Source: JBHJGM01 sp050331815
GTDB taxonomy: Bacteria > Verrucomicrobiota > Verrucomicrobiia > Opitutales > JBHJGM01
Direction: 5' to 3'
DNA: 64,000 bases
Assembly (NCBI GenBank): GCA_050331815.1
Contig: JBHJGM010000012.1
Location: 9,279-73,278 of the forward strand
Part shown: in pieces, positions 43,873 to 53,178 of the stretch
Layout of the letters: each line of letters begins with the position of its first letter
How positions within the stretch are numbered: the first letter of the stretch is position 1
The notes under the pieces: model-generated
Seen by the model: only the letters and a program-made list of their open reading frames with translations
Database searches by the model: none
Told to the model about the DNA's origin: nothing
Program-made: the position numbers and the translations under genes

Positions 43873-45063
43873 ATGAATACGGGATTTGCCTCTCTACCGT
43901 TGCGCCTTGTTGCCACCGGCATTTTAAGTTGCATCGGTGGAGCCACCACGGCTTTAAGCGCCTCTCCTTTCCTCTCCATCGGCAACACTGTCGACCTCTT
44001 TGTCGATAGTACCGCGACGTATCGCTACACGACGAACGTCTTCAACGAGCCTGACGAGGAGAATGATCACATCTTCATCTTCTCCCCAGGCATCGAAGCC
44101 GTTTTCGGGCGCAACTCGCTGACCACCACCACGCTGTTTGTCGGCTACGATATCATTCGGTATGCCGATTTCGACGTGGCTGATGCCGAAAACCTGCGCA
44201 TCCAGCTCAACTCCCAGTACGCCGGCCCCAAGCTGACCCTCACGGGGACCTTCAGCTTTGAGGAGATCACTCAGAATACCTCCGCGTTGGTCGGCGGTCT
44301 CGTCCTCAACGACCTGATCGATCGAAACGTCCTGGATGTAGGCCTAAACGGCGGTTACCGCGTCACCGAAAAAGTTTCCACCTCCTTTGGTGCCAGCTAC
44401 GAACGCCAGACTTTTGACAACTTCGAGGCCTCCTTCAACGACCGCCAGACCTACACGGCACCCTTCCGCGTCTTCTACGCCATCACGCCAAAGATTGATG
44501 TGGGTGCCGGTTACCGTTTCCGCTTTACGGATGTGGACACCAACAGCGCCGGGGGCGGCGCGGCGGTCGACCGGACCGACCACTTCATCAGCTTTTCCAC
44601 CCGCGGTGAATTCTTCCCGAAGCTCTCTGGCTCGCTTGACGTCGGCGTGACCATCCGCTCCTTCGACAACAACACCGACTCCGACCTGCGCTTCTCCTTC
44701 GACGGCGGCCTCGATTACGCTTTCTCGCCCAAGGTCAACTTCGCGCTGGACCTCAGCCGCGACTTCGACACCGGGGGCGCTGGCGGCTCCATCGAGACCA
44801 CCGACGTCCGGTTGAGCAGCACCTACGCCTACACCAGCCGGATATCCTTCGGGACCTCCTTGAGCTACGAGCGCGACAATTTCGATGACCTGGTGACACC
44901 GCGTACGGACAACGTCTACCAGGGCTCCATCTTCGCCACCTACGCCTTCAACCGGTACTTTACGTTCTCGGCCAGCTACGCCTATCAGGACGTCAACTCC
45001 GACTTGGACGCGGTCTCTTACAATGCGCACAACTTCTCCCTCTCGGCGAACGTGCGCTACTAA
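43873..45063 (+). CDS. Outer-membrane beta-barrel protein of polysaccharide export locus
   Basis: 396 aa from the ATG at 43873. A signal peptide (LRLVATGILSCIGGATTALSA) is followed by about 18 alternating amphipathic strands (TYRYTTNVFNE, FVGYDIIRYADFDV, FGASYERQTF, VGAGYRFRFTDVD, FSASYAYQDV), and the last residues SLSANVRY end in a Tyr, as in BAM-assembled barrels. Resembles the DUF560/BBP2-type barrels next to capsule genes. It lies 198 bp before the OPX gene and is probably the outer-membrane exit pore or an associated porin. Confidence 0.8.
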   Translation: MNTGFASLPLRLVATGILSCIGGATTALSASPFLSIGNTVDLFVDSTATYRYTTNVFNEPDEENDHIFIFSPGIEAVFGRNSLTTTTLFVGYDIIRYADFDVADAENLRIQLNSQYAGPKLTLTGTFSFEEITQNTSALVGGLVLNDLIDRNVLDVGLNGGYRVTEKVSTSFGASYERQTFDNFEASFNDRQTYTAPFRVFYAITPKIDVGAGYRFRFTDVDTNSAGGGAAVDRTDHFISFSTRGEFFPKLSGSLDVGVTIRSFDNNTDSDLRFSFDGGLDYAFSPKVNFALDLSRDFDTGGAGGSIETTDVRLSSTYAYTSRISFGTSLSYERDNFDDLVTPRTDNVYQGSIFATYAFNRYFTFSASYAYQDVNSDLDAVSYNAHNFSLSANVRY

Positions 45064-45261
45064 GGATCCGCGCAGGCGCGCACGGTGGCCCCCAGGCCAG
45101 GTTTTCCCCAAAATCAAAAATCGCCCGACCGACAGACCAGCCACGCCCCAAAAGCCGACCACCGTTTCATTTTAGGCCGATTAACCCGATTTACGTAGGG
45201 AACACCGGCCAATGAGACCGTTCACATTCATTGTATTCCTCATCCCCCAAACGTGCTCGTG

Positions 45262-45888
45262 ATGAACCGCCTATACCCAAGTGTTTTTTACATTTTTCTT
45301 ACATTTGCCCTCGCTCTGACCGCGAACGCCCAGCCGCGCGAAGGCGAAAAGGCCGATGAGCGTCCGCTGGTCATTTCCGACAACTATCGCCTTAGTCACA
45401 AGGACCTGCTGCGCGTCGAGGTCTTCCAGGAGCCGGACCTGATCAAAGACGCCCGCGTTGCCAACGATGGCACCATCACGCTGCCGCTCATCGGTAAAGT
45501 GCCAGTACGGGGGCGTACCCTCGTCGAATCTCAGGAACTCATCACCGAGCTCTACAACAGGGACTATCTGGTCAATCCGCAGATCACTATCCTGATCCTC
45601 GAATACTCGGAACGCCGGGTGGAAGTCTTTGGCTCGGTCAACCGCCCGGGCCCTGTGTTAATCCCGCCGGAAGAGCCCATGACCCTGACTGAAGCGATCG
45701 CCTCGGCTGGTGGCCTTTCCCGCATCGCTGCCGAGGACAAAATCGCCCTGACGCGGCAGATGCCCAACGGACGTTCGGAGGTCTTCCAGTTCAACTTCAA
45801 GAAGATTCTGCGCGACCCCAAGGTCGTTGATCCCGAGGTGATCGATGGTGACAAGATATTCGTGCCCGAAAGTACCTTCGGCAACTAA
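45262..45888 (+). CDS. Short polysaccharide export (Wza/OPX) protein
   Basis: 208 aa from the ATG at 45262 (GTG at 45253 would add three residues). A signal peptide ends LTANAQ with no lipobox Cys. It has one PES domain (YRLSHKDLLRVEVFQEPDL, DGTITLPLIGKVPVRG) and one SLBB domain (VEVFGSVNRPGPVLIPPEEP, ASAGGLSRIA). Missing relative to E. coli Wza are the lipid anchor, extra SLBB repeats and the C-terminal helix that crosses the outer membrane. It would need a partner pore, likely the barrel just upstream; the BY-kinase follows 57 bp later. Confidence 0.9.
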   Translation: MNRLYPSVFYIFLTFALALTANAQPREGEKADERPLVISDNYRLSHKDLLRVEVFQEPDLIKDARVANDGTITLPLIGKVPVRGRTLVESQELITELYNRDYLVNPQITILILEYSERRVEVFGSVNRPGPVLIPPEEPMTLTEAIASAGGLSRIAAEDKIALTRQMPNGRSEVFQFNFKKILRDPKVVDPEVIDGDKIFVPESTFGN

Positions 45889-45945
45889 GCCTGCCTGATC
45901 TCTGCTTCAACTTGCGACCCTAACCTTTACTCACTCTAAGCTCCT

Positions 45946-48285
45946 ATGAACGAGAAGCGTCCTGGCGGACCTCCCGAAAACGGTAAATCCAACGGCAGCG
46001 GTGGCTACGGCTACGGCATGCCTTACGGGGGCGGTAGCCCCTATGGTTACGGCGGCTACGGTGCCTACGGCTACGGTTACGGCTATGGCCAGGGTGGTCC
46101 TGGCGGCATGGGCGGCGACAGCGCCCCCGCGCGCAGCTTTCGCGATTACCTGCTGATCCTGCGCGAGCGTATCTGGATCTTCATCGTTGTCTTCTTCATC
46201 GTTTTCGTAGGTGCGCTCCTGTACCACTTCCAGAGCCCCAAAATCTATCAGTCGTCGGCTCAGGTGCGCGTGCTGCGCGAGGCCCCCAAGGTAACCGGTG
46301 AGATGAAGGGCCAGGAGGTTGAGGACTCCACCATCCGTTCGCTGGAAGACTTTACCACCGAGATTCGCGTCCTGCAGAGCCCCGACATTATCTCCCGCGT
46401 GGCCGCTCGCCTGGACAGTGAAAAGACCCAGCGCCTCATCCGGCCTTACGAAAATCAGCTGCGCTTGATCGAGCCGACCCCGCAGATCATCCTCGCAGAA
46501 AACGTCTCCATCCAGCAGGAGCGCAACGCCTGGATCATCAACGTGGCCTTTGAGCACACCAACCGGGATTTTTGCGCTGAGATCGCCAACATCTTTGTCG
46601 ATGAGTTCATCCAGTACAGCCTGGAGCGCGAGGCGAACGTCTCCCACACCGCTGTCGACGACCTGAATTTGAAGGTCACCCAGCAAAACGAGCGCAAGCA
46701 GAATCTGGAGCAACAGCTTGCCGATTACCGCAAGCAGTTCAACATGACGGATATCGACCAGAACGAGTCGCTGGCCCGTCAGGACCTGTCACAGCTGCGC
46801 GGTTTGGAAACCGAGCGCCGCACTCAATACGACGAAGCCAAGCAGCAGTGGGACGCCGTCCAGGAGTTCAAGGCCGAGGGTGAGCCGCTTTTCAAACTGC
46901 CCTTTATCGGGGCCGACCCCAGGGTCTCGGCGCTCCAAGCGCAGCTCAGTGATTTGCGGGTGCAGCGCGCCTCGCTGGCCGAGCGCTACCGCCACAAACA
47001 CCCTGCCATGATTGAGCTCAACGAGCGCCTCAACGAGTCACAGACGGAGCTCGATGGTGTGATCGACCAATTGGTGCGTCAGACCGAAGTCTCTTTTATG
47101 GCCGCCCGTGACAGTCTCGATTCTGCTCGCGACCGCGTCGCCGAACAGGAAGCCACCATTCTGGAGCTCGCCGAATTGCGGGTCGCTTATAGCTCGCTCG
47201 TCGACGAGCTGGAAGTGGCCAAGACGCTGCACCAACAGCTTGTGCTGCGCGTGAATCAGCTTTCCATCGACCTGGCGGTGAACCGCCCGAAGCTCCAGCA
47301 GATTTCTGAAGCCACCCCGCCGCTCAGGCCGACCTGGCCGAAGCTCAGCCTCAACCTGGCCATCGGCATCATCGGTGGTGGCGTCTGCGGCCTGGGCCTT
47401 GTCTTCGTTCTGGCCTTCTTCGACGACCGCGTGAAAAGCGCCCACGACGTCGAAAACGTGCTCGGTCTGCCGCTGGTCGGTGTCGTGCCACGTATGAAGG
47501 GTATCAATTCACCGGAAAAAGCGCGCGCGGTGGCCAGCAACATGGACCGGCGAATCACCGAAGCCTTTCGTGGCATCCATTCCAGCCTGCGCATCAATGA
47601 GCTGAGCAAGAATGCCAAGACCATTTTATCGACCTCCACGGTGCCCAGCGAAGGTAAGTCCTTTGTCACGACCAACCTGGCGCTGACTTACGCCATCCAT
47701 GGCGAAAAGGTCTTAGTCGTCGACTGTGACCTGCGCATGCCCAGTGTCGGCAAATCGCTCGACCTGCCCGAAACCAAGGGTCTGTCCCAGGTACTGGAAG
47801 GTAGTCTTCCCGTCGACGAAGCCATTTATCAGGACGTCTATCCGAATCTCGATGTGCTGCTGGCCGGTGGCAAGTCGCGCAATCCCACCCAGGCGCTGAC
47901 CTCGAAGAGCTTCGATGATCTCCTTCTGCAGCTGCAGGAAAAGTACGACCGTGTCATTATCGACTCGCCGCCGATCGCCGCGGTCAGCGACGCGCTGAAC
48001 ATGCTACAGCACGTCGACGGCGTTATTTATCTGATCAAGTTCAACGCGGTGAAGCGCAAGACCGTGAAGGCCAACATCCGCCGCCTGGTCGAAGCCAACG
48101 TGCCAATCTTCGGTGCCATCCTCAACCAGATCAGTGTCGCGGTCTCGAGCTACTACTACACGAATTACTACGACAAGAATTATCAGGACTACTACCGCCA
48201 AGGTGAGGATACCAAGGAATTGGCCCGCACCGGTGCGCCTGATTTCGACGAGGCCGAGCCCGGCGAAGACCCGGCTAAAAACTAG
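45946..48285 (+). CDS. Wzc-type polysaccharide co-polymerase / BY-kinase
   Basis: 779 aa. Residues 15-60 are Gly/Tyr-rich (YGYGGYGAYGYGYGYGQG), unusual for the family. TM1 is at about 80-100, followed by a periplasmic Wzz domain with coiled coil, a Pro-rich PPLRPTWPKLS and TM2 (LNLAIGIIGGGVCGLGLVFV), then the kinase: Walker A STVPSEGKSFV near 565, Walker A' LVVDCDLRMPS and Walker B VIIDSPP near 670. The C-terminal tail has a Tyr cluster (SSYYYTNYYDKNYQDYYRQ) for autophosphorylation. It controls chain length and export of a polysaccharide with the OPX protein. A strong terminator follows. Confidence 0.93.
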   Translation: MNEKRPGGPPENGKSNGSGGYGYGMPYGGGSPYGYGGYGAYGYGYGYGQGGPGGMGGDSAPARSFRDYLLILRERIWIFIVVFFIVFVGALLYHFQSPKIYQSSAQVRVLREAPKVTGEMKGQEVEDSTIRSLEDFTTEIRVLQSPDIISRVAARLDSEKTQRLIRPYENQLRLIEPTPQIILAENVSIQQERNAWIINVAFEHTNRDFCAEIANIFVDEFIQYSLEREANVSHTAVDDLNLKVTQQNERKQNLEQQLADYRKQFNMTDIDQNESLARQDLSQLRGLETERRTQYDEAKQQWDAVQEFKAEGEPLFKLPFIGADPRVSALQAQLSDLRVQRASLAERYRHKHPAMIELNERLNESQTELDGVIDQLVRQTEVSFMAARDSLDSARDRVAEQEATILELAELRVAYSSLVDELEVAKTLHQQLVLRVNQLSIDLAVNRPKLQQISEATPPLRPTWPKLSLNLAIGIIGGGVCGLGLVFVLAFFDDRVKSAHDVENVLGLPLVGVVPRMKGINSPEKARAVASNMDRRITEAFRGIHSSLRINELSKNAKTILSTSTVPSEGKSFVTTNLALTYAIHGEKVLVVDCDLRMPSVGKSLDLPETKGLSQVLEGSLPVDEAIYQDVYPNLDVLLAGGKSRNPTQALTSKSFDDLLLQLQEKYDRVIIDSPPIAAVSDALNMLQHVDGVIYLIKFNAVKRKTVKANIRRLVEANVPIFGAILNQISVAVSSYYYTNYYDKNYQDYYRQGEDTKELARTGAPDFDEAEPGEDPAKN

Positions 48286-48312
48286 CCTGCGTCTGGTCGA
48301 TAGACCTTTTGG

Positions 48313-48344
48313 CCGGGACTCCTTAAGGGGTCCCGGTTTTCTTT
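48313..48344 (+). terminator. Rho-independent terminator after the BY-kinase gene
   Basis: CCGGGACTCC-TTAA-GGGGTCCCGG forms a 10-bp stem (one G-T wobble) followed by TTTTCTTT, 28 bp after the kinase stop. It closes the barrel-OPX-kinase operon. Confidence 0.88.
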
Positions 48345-48406
48345 AGGCTGCACCACGAGCTGCCCAGATCTTCGGCTCACACGGATGTCGGGTGGGCCAA
48401 TCTGAG

Positions 48407-49441
48407 CTAGCGGGCAGCCGCGCGCAGCAGCCGATCCGCGAGGGCCAGGCCAAAGCCGGTTTCGTCCGGGGCAGGTTGCTCAACCTGCAAGCTCCGGATG
48501 GATGGCTCTGCATCCAGTCGCCGCAGCAGATCAAAGACGTTGGCGGCAGCTTCCCGCAGGTCGCCGCTTTCGCTCAGCCAATAAGTGTGTTGATTGGCGA
48601 GTTTTTGCGGACGTTTCAGCAAGACGACCGCTGTTGCAGGGGTGCTACCTGGCGGCGGTGTCGCGCTTTGAAAAAGCCTCAACGGCTTGCGCGGACTGTA
48701 GTGGCGGGCCGAGGTGCCTGGAGCTTCCAGAGCGGTTTCACCAGGACTTTCTCTACGCGTACGAGGCCGGACGGGCACGGCTTGGCCAAGCACTTCACAG
48801 ATGTGCCCCGGGCTGATGGGACCGGGGCGGAGGATTTCCGGGCGCTGCGGGTCACGCAGGCTGACAATGGTTGATTCCACCCCATGCGTGCAAGGGCCCC
48901 CATCCAGAATGTAGGGCAGGCGATCGCCAAGCGAGTCACGCACATGCTCGGCGCGCGTCGGGCTGAGGTAGCCGAATGGATTGGCGCTCGGCGCGGCCAG
49001 CGGAAAGCCACACCTGCCCAGTACCCGTCGAAAAGCCGTGTGCGCCGGGCAGCGCACGGCCACCGTGGGCAAACCGGCGGTGACCAGCCCGGGCACGCCC
49101 GATCGGCGCGGCAGCACCAGGGTCAATGGGCCCGGCCAGAGCGCCTTGGCTAGACGCTGCGCCGCCCTGCCGAAGTGCGCCACTGCTGTGAGCGCTTCGG
49201 CGTGGAGCCCGTGGACGATGAGCGGGTCCAGCAGGGGCCGCCCCTTTACCTGAAAAATCCGCCCTACGGCGCCAGGGTCGAAGGCGTTGCCCGCCAGGCC
49301 GTAGACGGTTTCGCTGGGCAGGGCGACGAGGCGTCCATGAGCAAGAAGGGCGGCGGCGCGGCAGATATCCGCGCTACTTGCAGCCTGAAGAAAGAAAAAG
49401 CCCCACGGCGACTGACCGGGGGCGTCCGAGGGCTTGCCCAT
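48407..49441 (-). CDS. Threonylcarbamoyl-AMP synthase (Sua5/YrdC type)
   Basis: 344 aa: the YrdC domain (LPSETVYGLAGNAFDPGAVG, FQVKGRPLLDPLIVHG, CGFPLAAPSANPFGYLSPT, GVESTIVSL) plus a C-terminal Sua5 domain after GTSARHYSPRKPL, so it is the long Sua5 form. It makes threonylcarbamoyl-adenylate from Thr, bicarbonate and ATP for t6A tRNA modification. It lies 25 bp after rpsR on the same strand, so probably one transcript. Confidence 0.93.
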   Translation of the reverse strand: MGKPSDAPGQSPWGFFFLQAASSADICRAAALLAHGRLVALPSETVYGLAGNAFDPGAVGRIFQVKGRPLLDPLIVHGLHAEALTAVAHFGRAAQRLAKALWPGPLTLVLPRRSGVPGLVTAGLPTVAVRCPAHTAFRRVLGRCGFPLAAPSANPFGYLSPTRAEHVRDSLGDRLPYILDGGPCTHGVESTIVSLRDPQRPEILRPGPISPGHICEVLGQAVPVRPRTRRESPGETALEAPGTSARHYSPRKPLRLFQSATPPPGSTPATAVVLLKRPQKLANQHTYWLSESGDLREAAANVFDLLRRLDAEPSIRSLQVEQPAPDETGFGLALADRLLRAAAR

Positions 49442-49466
49442 GCAGGTGTGTGCGCGTGCGAATGCG

Positions 49467-49661
49467 CTACTTCATCAGCAGCATGTTACGCGAGCGCTTG
49501 ATCGCCTTGGTCACGTGACGCTGTTGGCGAGCGGTCAGACCGGTGATGCGGCGAGGCAGGATCTTGCCCGTGTCGGTCACAAAGCGGCTAAGGGCCTCGA
49601 CATCGGTGTAATCGAAGTCGAGGGGTGTGCGGCTGCGCGGCTTATCGTCTTGGTTTTCCAT
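49467..49661 (-). CDS. rpsR: 30S ribosomal protein S18
   Basis: 64 aa. DYTDVEALSRFVTDTGKILP and RRITGLTARQQRHVTKAIKR are diagnostic for bS18, ending RSRNMLLM. The ATG at 49661 was chosen; the protein is slightly short at its N-terminus compared with E. coli S18. It is separated from its usual partners rpsF and rplI, which are not in the window. Confidence 0.95.
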   Translation of the reverse strand: MENQDDKPRSRTPLDFDYTDVEALSRFVTDTGKILPRRITGLTARQQRHVTKAIKRSRNMLLMK

Positions 49662-49725
49662 TGTGTGAAAACCTGTATGCAAACTCAGGTTAGGCATTCT
49701 GACAAGACCAAAAGCCGGCGGTCCG

Positions 49726-52700
49726 TCAGGTGAAGTCCAGGGCGCAGATGGTGAAATCCAGCGCGTATTTGCCCGCTTTCAAACGGTAAGCCTGCAGAGT
49801 ATCGTTGCCGCAGCTGCCCGTGCCCAGGCCGCGTTGGTGCACATCGAGAGAGATGTGAACCGTTTCACGCGGTGCCAACTCGTGGGTGTGGCGGGCGGCA
49901 AACAAATCCTCCGGCGTAAAGTGGCTGACCCCGACTTCAAAGGGAGTCTTCCGGGTGGCAATGCGCAAACCTGCCGGGTGTGTGCTATCGCGTAATTCCA
50001 GCCAGCGCACGTCGGTGTGATTGCCGTGTTCCTGCGGCAAAATGTAGGGCACGTACTGCGCGGCCACGCTCGAGCAGTGCCGCCCGATCCAGGCCCCGCG
50101 CTGGCGGTCCCAGTAGTTTTCGTGCGGGCCGCGACCCAGCCATGTAAACTGCGTCAGCCCAGCCGGGGCAATCAGGCTGACACCCAGCCGGGGCGGATCC
50201 GCGACAGCGGCGGCGATCTTGAAGCGGTTGCTCACCTCGAGGCTGCCGTCGGGCTGGAGCCGGTACGTGTGCTGGTGCTCAAAGCCTCGCTTGGCCGCAA
50301 GGCATTCGCCCACATGCGTTACGCAAATCTCGGGATGCCCGGCCTTCGTTGTCTTCGTTTGAAAGGATTGCAGGCGCAGTTCGAGTTGGTTCAAGCCCGC
50401 TGCCAGCCAGCGCCCAAGTGGTTTTTGTTCCTGCCCGGACCAACCGCGGATGCCGTCATTGTCGGTAGCTGCGCGCCAGACTTGCAGCTGCGGTCCTTGC
50501 TGCAGCAGCCGTCGATCACCCGCACGAAACTCGGTCATCAGTCCGCTTTGACGGTCGAAGACGACGACAATTTCGCCGGCATGCAGGGACACCTTTGCAT
50601 CCGATTCTTTGAGGGTGGCCGCATCACCCTCGGGCTGCGACGGCTTCAGGTGTGGCGTTTTGATCGGCAACGCAAACTGATCCCAGGCGACCTCGTGCCC
50701 GGCTTCGGCCCAGGGCGTGGCGTCCTTCAGGAGGAAATGAACACTCAGATGGGCTTCCTGGCCCGGTTGCAGGGAGGGTGCCTTGAACGGCAGCTCAACG
50801 ACTTCGCGCTCGCCGGGTGCGGTCTTGAGTGCGGGCAGCGTACCTTCTGTCTTCACCTCACCATCCACCGTCAGTTTCCAGACCGCGCGATAAATGGACA
50901 GGTCGGTGAAATCGTGACGGTTCTCCACGCGGACTGTGCGCTCTCGCAGCGACTTTAGTGAGACGCTGACCGGCTGCATGAGGTGCTTGGCCTCGTAGAG
51001 TGCGGGGTGCGGTGTCCGGTCAGGCCAAACGAGCCCGTTGATGCAGAAATTACGGTCGTTGGGCTCGTCGCCAAAGTCGCCGCCGTAAGCCCAGAAAGTC
51101 TGTCCGGCTTCATCGGTCTTGAGCAGCCCCTGGTCGACCCAGTCCCAAATAAAGCCTCCCTGCAGGCCCCGGTACTTGTAAAACGCGTCCCAGTAGTCGG
51201 CCAGGTTTCCGTTGCTGTTGCCCATGGCGTGGGAATACTCGCAGAGGATCATCGGGCGCTCGTTGGAACGATTCTTGGCGTAGTCGATGACGTATTCGGG
51301 GTGTGGATACATCGGGCAGACCAAGTCCGACGCCAGTTGCCCGCCATCCAGGCCCTGCTGCGTCCAGAGGCTGACGGCGCCCTCGTAGTGTAGCATGCGC
51401 GTCGGATCGTAATGGCGAATCCACCCGGCCATCGCGTCGTGATGCGGTCCGTAGCCACTTTCGTTGCCCAGCGACCAGGCAAAGACTGACGGATGATTTT
51501 TGTCGCGTTCGACCATGCGCTGCGCGCGCTCGAAAAAGGCCGTCGCGTAGCGTGGCTCGTGGGCCAGGGTCTGCCAGTGGGCATGGGTTTCCACGTTGGC
51601 CTCGTCAATCAGGTAGATGCCGTATGCATCACACAGATCGTACCAGACGGGATCGTTGGGATAATGGGCCGTGCGCACGGCGTTGAAGTTGAATTGCTTG
51701 AGCAGGCGAATGTCCTCCAGCATCCGTTCGCGTGAAACGGTTTTGCCGGTGCGTTCGTCGTGATCATGACGGTTGACCCCGCGCATAATGACCGGCTGGC
51801 CGTTGATCCGCAGCTCGCGCTTGCGGATCTCCAGCCGCTTGAAACCGATCTGCACTCGCGTGACTTCCACAACCGTGCCTTCAGGGTTTTCTAGGGAGAC
51901 CAGCGCCAGATAACGGTTGGGCGCTTCGCTCGACCACGGGTGGACTTTTTTCAAGCTGAACGTTTCGACCCCGTGGAGGGCCTTGTTTTGGCGCTCGGAC
52001 TTAGCGTGGATGGGCACGCGCTTGGGCTGCTTCCAGACCGGCTCACCCTCGGGGCCTCGCAAGTCCAGTTCGAAGCTCCAGCCCTCCGTCGCCTCAGCGG
52101 GGGAGCCCAGTTGACCAATGAACTTGAGGGTGCCGCCAGTGAGGTCCGCGTCGAGCACAGGCTGCAAAAAGCAGTCACGCAGGTAATCCGGTTCCGTGGC
52201 GTAGACACATACACTACGATGCAGCCCCGCCATCCACCAGTGATCCTGATCCTCGAGATAGCTGGCGTCGGACCAGCGCGCCACAATCGCCACCAGCGTG
52301 TTTTCCTGACCGGGTAAAATGTGCGCCGAAATATCGAATTCGGCGGGCAGGCGTGAGTCCTTGCTCAAGCCGACGGGCTGGCCGTTGCACCAAACATACA
52401 AAACGGACTCCGCGCCGCCAAACTGCACCACGACGCGTTTGTCCGACCATTGCGCCGGCACGTGAAAGCGACGGCGGTGCCAGCCGGTCGGGTTCGCGGC
52501 GGGCACCTCTGGAGGCGGCCCGGCGAAGGGCATCTGGATGTTTGTGTAATGCGGGCGATCACGATCGCTTTGCAGCGTCCAGTTGCCGGGCACCTGGATG
52601 GGTTCCGGTGCCGTTGGTGGCTCCCAGTCGGGCTGCACCGCTGCCTTCGGAATGGCCTCCGGTTTGTCGAAAAGCAGAAAGTCCCAATCGCCATCCAGGC

Positions 52701-52854
52701 ATTGCTTGCGTCCGCCCCAGGACGAATCCTCAGCCAGCGCGCTTTCGAGGTCGGGGTAGGCTGGTAGGGTCGCTCGCGCAGGCAGGCGATTGAGCCCGCT
52801 GAGCTCAGGCATTTGCCAGGTGGGGCGTCCGCCCAGAAAGAGGAGGTCCAGCAT
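49726..52854 (-). CDS. lacZ: Beta-galactosidase, GH2 (LacZ type)
   Basis: 1042 aa. Five-domain LacZ architecture: a jelly-roll N-terminus (ENTLVAIVARWSDASYLEDQDHWWMAGLHRSV...), a TIM barrel with RTAHYPNDPVWYDLCDAYGI, the acid/base Glu in SLGNESGYG near 465 and the nucleophile Glu in ILCEYSHAMGNSNG near 540, then a Bgal_small_N domain at the C-terminus (WLGRGPHENYWDRQRGA). No signal peptide: cytoplasmic hydrolysis of beta-galactosides. The ATG at 52854 was chosen over an upstream in-frame start at 52917. Confidence 0.95.
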   Translation of the reverse strand: MLDLLFLGGRPTWQMPELSGLNRLPARATLPAYPDLESALAEDSSWGGRKQCLDGDWDFLLFDKPEAIPKAAVQPDWEPPTAPEPIQVPGNWTLQSDRDRPHYTNIQMPFAGPPPEVPAANPTGWHRRRFHVPAQWSDKRVVVQFGGAESVLYVWCNGQPVGLSKDSRLPAEFDISAHILPGQENTLVAIVARWSDASYLEDQDHWWMAGLHRSVCVYATEPDYLRDCFLQPVLDADLTGGTLKFIGQLGSPAEATEGWSFELDLRGPEGEPVWKQPKRVPIHAKSERQNKALHGVETFSLKKVHPWSSEAPNRYLALVSLENPEGTVVEVTRVQIGFKRLEIRKRELRINGQPVIMRGVNRHDHDERTGKTVSRERMLEDIRLLKQFNFNAVRTAHYPNDPVWYDLCDAYGIYLIDEANVETHAHWQTLAHEPRYATAFFERAQRMVERDKNHPSVFAWSLGNESGYGPHHDAMAGWIRHYDPTRMLHYEGAVSLWTQQGLDGGQLASDLVCPMYPHPEYVIDYAKNRSNERPMILCEYSHAMGNSNGNLADYWDAFYKYRGLQGGFIWDWVDQGLLKTDEAGQTFWAYGGDFGDEPNDRNFCINGLVWPDRTPHPALYEAKHLMQPVSVSLKSLRERTVRVENRHDFTDLSIYRAVWKLTVDGEVKTEGTLPALKTAPGEREVVELPFKAPSLQPGQEAHLSVHFLLKDATPWAEAGHEVAWDQFALPIKTPHLKPSQPEGDAATLKESDAKVSLHAGEIVVVFDRQSGLMTEFRAGDRRLLQQGPQLQVWRAATDNDGIRGWSGQEQKPLGRWLAAGLNQLELRLQSFQTKTTKAGHPEICVTHVGECLAAKRGFEHQHTYRLQPDGSLEVSNRFKIAAAVADPPRLGVSLIAPAGLTQFTWLGRGPHENYWDRQRGAWIGRHCSSVAAQYVPYILPQEHGNHTDVRWLELRDSTHPAGLRIATRKTPFEVGVSHFTPEDLFAARHTHELAPRETVHISLDVHQRGLGTGSCGNDTLQAYRLKAGKYALDFTICALDFT

Positions 52855-52922
52855 GATGCCAGAGCCTAGCAAGCCAGCCAGCCTACCGAGCAAGCCCAAT
52901 GCGGACTCTGCGCACATATAAG

Positions 52923-52948
52923 GGGCCGGCAGGATCGACCGCCGGCCC
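52923..52948 (-). terminator. GC-rich hairpin after the ribbon-helix-helix gene
   Basis: GGGCCGGC / GCCGGCCC arms (8 perfect bp, 10 with wobble) with a 10-nt loop, 36 bp beyond the stop at 52984 and 69 bp before the lacZ ATG. Only a weak T tail (CTTATAT on the minus strand), so termination is likely but not certain. Confidence 0.55.
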
Positions 52949-52983
52949 GTTTCTCAGAAGATGTTTTCGGGAAGCTGTCCCGT

Positions 52984-53178
52984 CTAGCCTTTGGTTTCGG
53001 TAAGGCGCTTGAGATAGTTGGCAATGAAGTTGGAGCGGTTGCGGTTTTCGGCCGCGGCCAGCTTGTCAACTTCCGCCACAATCTTCTCGGGAAGACTGAT
53101 TGAGATCTGGGTCATCCCGGGCGAACGTTTCGGCGTACGCGCACCTCGTTTTGTGGCACTTCTTGTGGTTGTTCTCAT
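52984..53178 (-). CDS. Ribbon-helix-helix (CopG-like) small protein
   Basis: 64 aa. A basic N-terminal extension (TTTRSATKRGARTPKRSPG) precedes a typical RHH: MTQISISLPEKIVAEVDKLA, then AAENRNRSNFIANYLKRL. It probably binds DNA as a dimer. A shorter start at 53115 (MTQISIS) is possible. No toxin gene is adjacent, so it may be a free regulator, perhaps of the nearby lacZ; that role is inference. Confidence 0.72.
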   Translation of the reverse strand: MRTTTRSATKRGARTPKRSPGMTQISISLPEKIVAEVDKLAAAENRNRSNFIANYLKRLTETKG

